From JBBSMX01 sp038232935 (GTDB lineage: Bacteria; Bacteroidota; Rhodothermia; Rhodothermales; JANQRZ01), in the NCBI GenBank assembly GCA_038232935.1, contig JBBSMX010000120.1, positions 1 to 12,766 of the forward strand: DNA of 12,766 nt, in the 5' to 3' direction. Both the position numbers and the translations under genes were made by a program. The notes beneath the pieces are model-generated. The model had not been told where the DNA came from. It worked only from the letters and a program-made list of their open reading frames with translations, and ran no database searches. Of this stretch, positions 1-5,758 are shown one piece after another; the first letter of the stretch is position 1, and the number at the start of each line of letters is the position of its first letter.

Positions 1-2
1 GC

Positions 3-62
3 GTGTCGTTGCTGAAGCTGGTGCATCTGAACCTCTGCTACGCAGGAATTGCCTCGATCTGA
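3..62 (+). CDS. Possible 3' end of an upstream gene, perhaps a transposase (partial)
   Basis: One frame is open from the left edge to a TGA at 60-62 and reads VSLLKLVHLNLCYAGIASI. The hydrophobic, Leu-rich, Tyr/Cys-containing tail resembles the extreme C-termini of some DDE transposases. The stop is followed at once by a 19-nt sequence that recurs 56 bp downstream, which would fit the terminal region of an insertion sequence. Only 19 residues are visible and there is no domain evidence. A second frame is also open through this stretch (2 to the TAG near 88), so even the reading frame is uncertain. Confidence 0.22.
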   Translation: MSLLKLVHLNLCYAGIASI

Positions 63-81
63 TCAACCCGCGACTGACGTT
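63..81 (+). repeat. 19-nt direct repeat, copy 1
   Basis: The sequence TCAACCCGCGACTGACGTT occurs here and, unchanged, at 119-137, with start points 56 bp apart. The flanks of the two copies differ. It follows the TGA at 60-62 directly and may belong to the end of an insertion element, or be a regulator-binding site upstream of the exosortase gene. Two copies without a regular array argue against CRISPR. Confidence 0.6.
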
Positions 82-118
82 GTGTTAGGGTGGAATGATC
101 GAGCAGAAAAGCTGTTTT

Positions 119-137
119 TCAACCCGCGACTGACGTT
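119..137 (+). repeat. 19-nt direct repeat, copy 2
   Basis: Exact second copy of the 19-mer at 63-81. It lies 123 bp upstream of the exosortase start and is followed by an AT-rich stretch (AACATACTATGAA, 138-150) in which TACTAT could act as a weak -10 box. Whether it is a transposon end or an operator cannot be decided from this window. Confidence 0.6.
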
Positions 138-260
138 AACATACTATGAAGCGAAATCAAACGCAGCCACGTCGCAGGTCCTCTCGCCCATCTAGCGGGA
201 TGGCTTGGATGAGCAGAGACTGTCCTGGATTCGAGACCGGGCCTGTCCTACCTTAGCGCA

Positions 261-809
261 ATGCGAGCCCTGTTCACCACCTATCGTCCGATCATCGGCT
301 TTCTGGGGAAGATGCTCCTCGCCTACGTCGTCTGGTACGTCATGTACCACCTCTGGCTCTTCCCCGACGGCCGCCTCGACGCACTCGTAGCGCGCAACGT
401 GGCCCTGCTCAGCGGCGGTGCCCTCCACCTCCTCGGAGTCGAGGCGAGCGTGGACGGGCGGGTCGTTCTTATGGCGTCGGGCCGGGGGATTTTCGTTGCC
501 GACGAATGCACCGGTCTGGCGGCCATCGGTCTCTTCCTGGGCTTCGTACTCGCATTCCCCGGCAGCCAGCTCCGCCGGATGCTCTTCATCCCGATGGGGA
601 TGGTAGCCATTCACCTCGCCAACGTCGTACGGATCGCCTTCCTGGCGTGGTTTAACGAGGGGTACCCCGCCTTCTTCGACGCGGTACACGAGTGGGGTGT
701 CCTGCCGTTCTACTACGCCGTCGTGTTCGTGTTGTGGATGGTGTGGGCGCATTACGGCGCGGGGCGCGGGATACCGCACCGTGCCGTCCCGCACCCCGCA
801 GCGGGATGA
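261..809 (+). CDS. Compact exosortase/archaeosortase-family transpeptidase
   Basis: This is a 182-residue, very hydrophobic protein. It carries the exosortase active-site signature: Cys83 in DECTGLAAIG, Arg124 in NVVRIAFLAW and His143 in AVHEWGVLPF, each at the end of or inside a predicted membrane helix. Helices lie near residues 12-32, 42-58, 84-100, 106-130 and 146-164. Exosortases are membrane cysteine transpeptidases that cut a C-terminal PEP-CTERM-like tail from secreted proteins. At about 180 residues it matches the small single-domain forms found in Bacteroidota (XrtF-like) rather than the larger EpsH type. The ATG at 261 gives a natural N-terminus just before the first helix. The stop overlaps the next ATG (ATGA, 806-809), so the two are translationally coupled. 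A likely substrate lies at 1544-1855 and polysaccharide genes follow. Family assignment is strong; subfamily is not determined. Confidence 0.9.
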   Translation: MRALFTTYRPIIGFLGKMLLAYVVWYVMYHLWLFPDGRLDALVARNVALLSGGALHLLGVEASVDGRVVLMASGRGIFVADECTGLAAIGLFLGFVLAFPGSQLRRMLFIPMGMVAIHLANVVRIAFLAWFNEGYPAFFDAVHEWGVLPFYYAVVFVLWMVWAHYGAGRGIPHRAVPHPAAG

Positions 810-1357
810 CGATGGGGCGAGCGGGTGGGCGGACGGCGCGGAGTCGGCGCGTGCTCCTCGGAGTGGCGATGGCCGTGCTGCTCCTCGTCGTCCACATGAC
901 CGCGTGGCGAGCGGCCCGGAACGCCTTCGCCGGCTACGTCGCCTACCCCCTCGTCGCGGCCATCGACACGGAGCGGTCCGCCGGCTTCACCCTCGACGCC
1001 GAGTCTTTCGACCGAACGGTGACGGCGACGCGCGAGGGCGCGGGGCCGGATGCGGTAGAGATCTACCGCTCGCCGGCCAACATGGACTACCTGCTGGCGG
1101 CGCTCGTGCTCATCGCTGTATTCCCGAGGCGGCGCTACTGGCTGTGGCTGTGGCTGGTGCACCTCGCCCTCGGCGCCGTGGCGCTGGGGGCGTTCGCCGT
1201 CGGCGTGGGGTGGGCCGATGCGGGGTTCGCCGTCGGGACCTTCCTCCGCGTGTACCTCCTGCGCGCCGCGAGCCTGCTGGCACTGCTGGTCGCCTTCGCG
1301 CCGGGCTGGACCCTTCGCCTAGCCCCATCGAACGCACTCCCACGAAGAAGCCTCTAA
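806..1357 (+). CDS. Exosortase-coupled four-helix membrane protein
   Basis: This is a 183-residue membrane protein. The start chosen is the ATG at 806, which overlaps the exosortase stop as ATGA. The frame is open further upstream, but that part is Arg-rich and lies inside the exosortase gene. Predicted helices are near residues 15-33, 94-107, 111-133 and 143-166. Between the first two is a hydrophilic loop of about 60 residues (34-93), probably on the outer face of the membrane. No enzymatic motif is seen. Small exosortases of Bacteroidota are often followed by an uncharacterised membrane protein of this size (exosortase system-associated protein), and overlap and topology fit that role. A function in presenting substrate or stabilising the exosortase is inference. 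The C-terminus (TLRLAPSNALPRRSL) is basic and likely cytoplasmic. Confidence 0.72.
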   Translation: MTMGRAGGRTARSRRVLLGVAMAVLLLVVHMTAWRAARNAFAGYVAYPLVAAIDTERSAGFTLDAESFDRTVTATREGAGPDAVEIYRSPANMDYLLAALVLIAVFPRRRYWLWLWLVHLALGAVALGAFAVGVGWADAGFAVGTFLRVYLLRAASLLALLVAFAPGWTLRLAPSNALPRRSL

Positions 1358-1412
1358 GCTAACTGAAACAGGGCTTTAAAGAGGAAGGCGAAGGATTTGG
1401 AGAAGAGGAAGC

Positions 1413-1441
1413 TTGACGTTATGCGCTGTGTCTAGTATCTA
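1413..1441 (+). promoter_or_regulatory. Candidate promoter for the small exosortase substrate gene
   Basis: TTGACG (1413-1418) is separated by 17 bp from TATCTA (1436-1441). The -35 box matches the sigma-70 consensus at five of six bases and the -10 box is weak. It lies about 100 bp before the ATG at 1544, in the 186-bp gap after the exosortase operon. Bacteroidota-type promoters use a different -7 box, so this is tentative. Confidence 0.25.
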
Positions 1442-1543
1442 CAGGGTTCAGGTTCAAGAGGTCAAGGCTGGTACGAGTCGGTTCCCCTTTCCTGATCCAT
1501 TGCGGTTACCAGCCATCCCGATCGGCCATCTAAGAGGTCTACT

Positions 1544-1855
1544 ATGCGCGCGCTCCTGCTGGTTTTTGGGTTTTTCGTACTAACGGCGGCTCCCGCCGCT
1601 GCACAGGAGATGCCGGCATGGGCTGCTCCAGCGGAGCAGCCAGCGCACGGTTCCCGCTTTGACTGCCCCAGCGCGAACCCGAACTGCATCGACGTCCAGC
1701 CCGCGCTATCCACCTTCGATTGCCCCAGCGCGAACCCGAACTGCATCGACATCGAGCCCGCGCCGGTGAGCAGCGGCCTCGCGCTTCTGGCCCTCCTCGG
1801 GACCGGCTACGCCGTCCGCCGCCTCCGCCGCGACCCCGGCGAAGACGACGATTGA
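1544..1855 (+). CDS. Small secreted protein with twin Cys-loop repeat and exosortase-type C-terminal tail
   Basis: This is a 103-residue protein. Residues 1-20 form a signal peptide with an AAPAAA|QE cleavage site. The mature part holds two copies of a 19-residue unit (from residues 39 and 58), each with FDCPSANPNCID, giving cysteine pairs C41/C48 and C60/C67 that could form two small disulfide loops. It then ends in PAPVSSGLALLALLGTGYAVRRLRR: a Pro/Ser-Gly motif, a short hydrophobic helix and an Arg cluster. That is the tripartite layout of PEP-CTERM-like tails and resembles the PVDGGL/PID-type tails of Bacteroidota. An acidic end (DPGEDDD) follows the Arg cluster, which is unusual. The ATG at 1544 has an AGAGG 6-7 bases upstream. 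Its position directly after the exosortase pair makes it the probable dedicated substrate. Substrate status is inferred; the protein itself is not a family I recognise. Confidence 0.75.
   Translation: MRALLLVFGFFVLTAAPAAAQEMPAWAAPAEQPAHGSRFDCPSANPNCIDVQPALSTFDCPSANPNCIDIEPAPVSSGLALLALLGTGYAVRRLRRDPGEDDD
1658..1771 (+). repeat. 57-bp tandem duplication inside the substrate gene
   Basis: Two adjacent 57-bp units (1658-1714 and 1715-1771) each encode 19 residues. The first 36 bases differ only at the third positions of the Phe and Asp codons. The tails diverge more (VQPALST versus IEPAPVS). It is an in-frame duplication of the Cys-loop motif. Confidence 0.85.
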
Positions 1856-1911
1856 GCCAGTTCGCTGCGTCTGATTTCAACCTCCTGTTAGGGACCTAGC
1901 CTTAGATCATT

Positions 1912-4900
1912 ATGTGCCACCTTCGATTCCTGCTCAGCCTGTCCATCCTCTTAACCGCCGTTCCTGTCGTACAGGCGCAATCCGCGCTGATCATCAGCCA
2001 ATACGTCGAGACGGATGCCGGCACCACACCGAAGGGGATCGAACTGTGGAACGTGTCCGGCACGACGATCGATTTCTCGTCCGACGTGTTGAAGGTCTTG
2101 CAAGGGACCAATGGGCAGCCGCTCGATTCCATATTCGCGGTGCAGACCGGGTCGCTGGGACCCGGCGAGGTGCTCGTCATCGGGACAGCGGACATCGGGA
2201 CCTACCTCGCCGCGAACGGGCTGGGCTCGGTGCGGTTTGAGCAGAAGTCGTTCGTGTTCAACGGAGACGACGCACTGCAAATCCAACTCGGCGGTAACGT
2301 GGAGGACACGTTTGGGACGCCAGAGGTAGACCCCGGCACCGCATGGTCCGGCAACGGGGTTAGCACGGCGAATCAGAACATCGCATTACTCGACGGGATC
2401 ATGGCGGGAGACGTCGACGGATTCACCGATCCGAGCGAGCGCTTCGAAACGATCAGTACGAACCCAAGCGGACCGGGCGGGCTGAGCGGGTTCGGGTTAG
2501 CGCCTGGCGAGACCCCCGTCGCTACCGTCCGGTTTGGGGATGACGCGGAGACGATCACGGAGGGGGACACGTACGACCTCGTCGTTGAACTCGTCAACGC
2601 CAACAATGGGGAGTCCGCTACCGTCACCGTCAGCACGACGTGCTCGGCGGGCGACGTGACGCCGACCTCGCAGCAGGTCGCGCTCGATCAAAAAACCCCG
2701 AGTCAAATCATCACGCTCACGGCGACCGAGGACGCAGTGGAGGAGGGGACGGAGGCGTGCACCTACGACCTCACCATCGATTCGCAGAGCGGGAGCGTGG
2801 AGGAGGGGAGCCCCAACACCTTCACCCTCACGATCAACGACGACGACGCCCCGCCGCTCCCGGACAACGCCCTCGTCATCACAGAGTTTATGGCGGACCC
2901 GGCATCCGTCGCCGACACGGCCGGTGAGTGGTTCGAGGTGTTCAACAACACCGCGAGCGTGATCGACCTGATGGGGTACGTCATTCGGGACGCAGGGAGT
3001 AACACCCACACCATAGCGTCTTCCGTGGAGGTTCCGGCTGGCGGCTTCGCCGTGCTGTGCGCCAACAGCGACCCGGCCCTCAACGGCGGCGTCACGTGCG
3101 ACTACGACTACAGCAGCTTCATGCTCACTAACACTACCGACGAGATCATCGTGGAGGATGATCTGGGTGGCCTCGTCGATAGCCTCCAGTACACGGCTTC
3201 CTGGGTGACGGCCGGTACGTCCACCGTATACGTTGGGAGCCCCAACGGGGATAACACGGTGAGGGGGAACTGGGTCGATTCGATCTCTCGCGAGGCAGGT
3301 TTCGACGACAGCACGCCACTGGGCGACGACGGGTCGCCGGGCACGAACGGCGTCCACGGCAACCTCGCGAGCCCGTTCGGCGTGGGCATCGCCGACTACT
3401 GCTACGCAGAGGGAAGCGGAGACTGGAACAGTGCGGCCACGTGGTCGAACTGCAGCGGGGGCGTGCCCGGAGCGGGTGACGCTGCTGGAATCCTGAACGG
3501 CTCCGTCGTCACCGCAGCGATGGGCACGGTGGCGGCAGCCGTCGTGGTGGTCGAGGCCGGGGGCGAACTCGTGCTGCAGGTAGCTGCCACGGCCGACGTC
3601 GTCACGGTAGCCGGGGCGCTAACCGTCGCGGGTAGTGGGTCGCTGCTCGTCGGCACGGACCTCTCCGTCTCGGGGACGCTCACGTCGAACAACGCCGTGA
3701 CGCTGCAAGCCAACGCCGACAACACCGGGCGGATCGCCTCGCTCACCAACGAGTTCGGCACCGTCAACGGGAATCTCACTGCGGCGCGGGGCTATGTGGA
3801 CGACGCGGGCGGTAAAGGGGCCGGTTCCTTTCGGGGCATCTTCCCGCCCCTGGCCGGCGTCACGTTCGACCAACTCAACGACGACTTCCAGACGCAGGGG
3901 GCTGCCGGGAGCGACTTCCCGAGTGCGCAGCCCAACCTGTACCGGTTCGACGCGCCGACGCAGCAATTCATCGCCATCACCGATTTCAGCGGGGCGTTCG
4001 ACCCGGATAGCGGATACGTCTTCTATATGTTCGACTTCGACATCCCCGCCACATGGGACGTGACCGGGACCGTCCGCGAGGAGTACACGCTGGACCTCGT
4101 CTACAACGACGACGGCGATTCGCAGAACCCCAACAACGACTTCAACTGGGTCCCACAGCCGTTCGCCGGCCCCATCGACTTCCGCGAGCTATACCTGTCT
4201 ACTACGCCGGCGGACAGCCTCAACGCGACGCTCTACGTGCTCGACCCGGAGACCGAAGAGTTCCGCACGTACAACGCCGTCACCCAGATGGGGGTGGATC
4301 CAAGTATGGGCGGAGCTGGTCGCTACGTCGCGCCTTTCCAATCGTTCGTCGTCCAGACCGTCGGGTCCGATGTGACGCTCGATTACCAGTACGAGACGAA
4401 AGACACGGGGGAGACGCCGCTGCTCGTCGGCAGGGGGAACTTCGGCAGGGGGCTGGAGGAGGTGGCGTCCCACGTCCAACTCCGGCTCGAAGGACAGGCT
4501 GAGGCTGAGGGGCTCGGTTCGACGCAGACGTACCTCGTGTTCTATCCGGAAGGAGCCGAAGGGTACGACCCCGGTGACGCCGGACTGTTGTATCCGTTCT
4601 CCTCCGCATTCGCCACCCTCGTGCTGACGGACGAGACCGGGCGGGAGCTGTCGATGGACGCCCGCGACCTCGCCCTCACTACCGAAACGTTCCACGCTCG
4701 CGTCGCGACGACGGAGCCCGGCACGTACACCGTCTCGTGGCCGGTCTTCCACGAGATCCCCGGAGATTGGGAACTCGTATTGTCCGATACGGAGACGGGG
4801 GCAGAAGTAGACCTTCGCGATCAGTCCAGCTACACCTTCTCCATCACCGGGCCTACGGCCGAACGGCGCGGCGAGGCGCTGGAAGCCCTCCGGCCGGCTC

Positions 4901-5241
4901 AGCGCGACGGCGCGTCCCGCTTCCTCATCACGGTCAGCGGTCCCATGACGGCCGGCGATCCCACCGGAGCCAGGCCCGCCGAGTTCTCGCTGGAGGGCGC
5001 GTACCCGAACCCGTTCGTGACCACGGCGACCGTCCGCTACGCCTTGCCTCGGGCCGCCGACGTACGCGTGACCGTCTACGACCTGCTCGGCCGCGAAGTG
5101 GCGACGCTGGTGGAGGGGTTGCGCGAGGCCGGTCGCCACACTGCGACGGTGTCAGGACGTGGCTTGGCCGGTGGGGTCTACCTCGTCCGGATGACGACCG
5201 ACGGTTTCGCCGAGACGAAGAAAATCGTGCTGCTAAACTGA
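1912..5241 (+). CDS. Large secreted lamin-tail-domain protein with T9SS type A sorting domain
   Basis: This is a 1109-residue secreted protein. Residues 1-22 are a signal peptide (cleavage VVQA|QS). Residues about 24-200 look like a divergent lamin-tail domain (ALIISQYVE, GIELWN, GPGEVLVI). Residues about 204-311 are Calx-beta-like (EGDTYDLVVEL, ending FTLTINDDD). Residues about 320-488 are a clear lamin-tail domain (LVITEFMADP, GEWFEVFNNT, IDLMGYVIRD). A Val/Ala/Gly-rich beta-repeat region starts near 494 (GDWNSAATWSN), followed by beta-sandwich sequence. Residues about 1024-1109 are a T9SS type A sorting domain (GAYPNPF, TVYDLLGREVATL, GGVYLVRM, ending KKIVLLN). Such proteins cross the outer membrane by T9SS and are surface-attached or released. 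No catalytic motif is visible, so an adhesive or matrix role is inferred. It lies 56 bp after the exosortase substrate but lacks an exosortase tail. Confidence 0.9.
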   Translation: MCHLRFLLSLSILLTAVPVVQAQSALIISQYVETDAGTTPKGIELWNVSGTTIDFSSDVLKVLQGTNGQPLDSIFAVQTGSLGPGEVLVIGTADIGTYLAANGLGSVRFEQKSFVFNGDDALQIQLGGNVEDTFGTPEVDPGTAWSGNGVSTANQNIALLDGIMAGDVDGFTDPSERFETISTNPSGPGGLSGFGLAPGETPVATVRFGDDAETITEGDTYDLVVELVNANNGESATVTVSTTCSAGDVTPTSQQVALDQKTPSQIITLTATEDAVEEGTEACTYDLTIDSQSGSVEEGSPNTFTLTINDDDAPPLPDNALVITEFMADPASVADTAGEWFEVFNNTASVIDLMGYVIRDAGSNTHTIASSVEVPAGGFAVLCANSDPALNGGVTCDYDYSSFMLTNTTDEIIVEDDLGGLVDSLQYTASWVTAGTSTVYVGSPNGDNTVRGNWVDSISREAGFDDSTPLGDDGSPGTNGVHGNLASPFGVGIADYCYAEGSGDWNSAATWSNCSGGVPGAGDAAGILNGSVVTAAMGTVAAAVVVVEAGGELVLQVAATADVVTVAGALTVAGSGSLLVGTDLSVSGTLTSNNAVTLQANADNTGRIASLTNEFGTVNGNLTAARGYVDDAGGKGAGSFRGIFPPLAGVTFDQLNDDFQTQGAAGSDFPSAQPNLYRFDAPTQQFIAITDFSGAFDPDSGYVFYMFDFDIPATWDVTGTVREEYTLDLVYNDDGDSQNPNNDFNWVPQPFAGPIDFRELYLSTTPADSLNATLYVLDPETEEFRTYNAVTQMGVDPSMGGAGRYVAPFQSFVVQTVGSDVTLDYQYETKDTGETPLLVGRGNFGRGLEEVASHVQLRLEGQAEAEGLGSTQTYLVFYPEGAEGYDPGDAGLLYPFSSAFATLVLTDETGRELSMDARDLALTTETFHARVATTEPGTYTVSWPVFHEIPGDWELVLSDTETGAEVDLRDQSSYTFSITGPTAERRGEALEALRPAQRDGASRFLITVSGPMTAGDPTGARPAEFSLEGAYPNPFVTTATVRYALPRAADVRVTVYDLLGREVATLVEGLREAGRHTATVSGRGLAGGVYLVRMTTDGFAETKKIVLLN

Positions 5242-5282
5242 GCGCCACGTGCTCTGTTGAAGCGTAGCGATACGACTCCTCC

Positions 5283-5363
5283 TGTCATCCCGAGCGCCGT
5301 CGAGGGATCCCTGATGAGCAACCCCGTGCTTAGCAGAGATCCTTCGACAAGCTCAGGATGACA
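5283..5363. repeat. Dispersed inverted-repeat element (TGTCATCCCGAG type)
   Basis: The left arm (5283-5310) begins TGTCATCCCGAGCGCCGTCG and the right arm (5336-5363) ends CAAGCTCAGGATGACA. Reverse-complementing the right arm gives an imperfect match across nearly all of the left arm, with a central loop of about 25 nt. When translated, the arms give the recurring strings CHPELVEGS and DPSTALGMT, often seen in spurious short proteins of many genomes, which marks this as a dispersed repeat family. It lies 41 bp after the stop of the T9SS gene and may also help terminate transcription. Confidence 0.75.
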
Positions 5364-5414
5364 TCGGGAAGAGCTTCTCAACAGACTGAGAGCCAAGCCC
5401 TTGTTTTTCCAAAT

Positions 5415-5446
5415 CTGCCGCCTTCGGTTACGACCGGAGGCGGCAG
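5415..5446. terminator. Strong hairpin, possible transcription terminator or attenuator
   Basis: CTGCCGCCT (5415-5423) pairs with AGGCGGCAG (5438-5446). Inside, a T-G wobble and CGGT/ACCG extend the stem to 14 pairs closed by a TACG loop. There is no T-run after the stem on the + strand and none on the - strand, so it is not a classical intrinsic terminator. It could still act as an RNA processing or pausing element, or mark the 3' end of the upstream transcript. Confidence 0.45.
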
Positions 5447-5629
5447 TGGCGTGGTACCGGGCGACGATGGATAAAGACGGCGTGCGGGCATGCGTGCGCC
5501 GGCAGATCGGGCAGCTGGGAGGGAATACATCGCGGATTTAATCACATAAATACACCGCAGATTCATTTATAAGCCGGGCTGAGCGGCCGATACGCGGTGC
5601 AACGGATGGGACGCGGTGGCTTCTCCGTG

Positions 5630-5637
5630 TATCTTTG
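5630..5637 (+). promoter_or_regulatory. Candidate Bacteroidota-type -7 promoter box (TATCTTTG)
   Basis: TATCTTTG fits the TAnnTTTG consensus of the Bacteroidota housekeeping sigma factor. It lies 121 bp before the kinase start. No good -33 TTG box is found at the expected distance, so support is partial. It would give a 5' leader of about 115 nt. Confidence 0.35.
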
Positions 5638-5758
5638 CAGCCTAAGGACGTGGTTGGTACTGAGGTGCGTGTGACGCATCCCCTCCCTGTGTTCCTTTCT
5701 CCCACGCGCTTCGAGGGATCGACGCGACGCAAGGGCGCTTCACGCCAGAGCAGTTACT

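Larger units (their letters stand above)
5242..5758. other. 517-bp intergenic region rich in secondary structure
   Basis: No convincing gene is seen. From left to right it holds a dispersed-type inverted repeat (5283-5363), a 14-bp-stem hairpin (5415-5446), an AT-rich patch (about 5531-5575), a Bacteroidota-type -7 box (5630-5637) and a small hairpin TGCGT/ACGCA (5666-5678). Short minus-strand open frames here translate the inverted repeat and are judged spurious. The region separates the secreted-protein block from the polysaccharide block and probably carries the promoter of the latter. Confidence 0.6.

Noticed and set aside
63..137. Two-copy direct repeat as a CRISPR remnant
   Set aside because: Only two 19-nt copies, no third unit, unequal flanks and no cas genes in the window.
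146..256. 36-codon frame (MKRNQTQPRRRSS...) ending 4 bp before the exosortase start
   Set aside because: Basic, low-complexity composition, no motif and no ribosome-binding site; more likely part of the leader.
192..794. 200-residue minus-strand open frame over the exosortase gene
   Set aside because: It is antisense to a gene with a clear catalytic signature and has the charged, low-hydrophobicity composition typical of GC-rich antisense frames.
5178..5396. 72-residue minus-strand frame containing CHPELVEGS and DPSTALGMTG
   Set aside because: These strings are the translation of a dispersed DNA palindrome, not a protein.
5568..5573. TATAAG as a -10 box in the AT-rich patch before the kinase
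   Set aside because: No acceptable -35 element at 16-18 bp spacing, and the group uses a different promoter consensus.
5649..5671. Possible sigma-54 promoter (TGGTACTGAGGTGC) upstream of the kinase
   Set aside because: The spacing between the GG and GC elements is one base short and the -12 box lacks TTGC.
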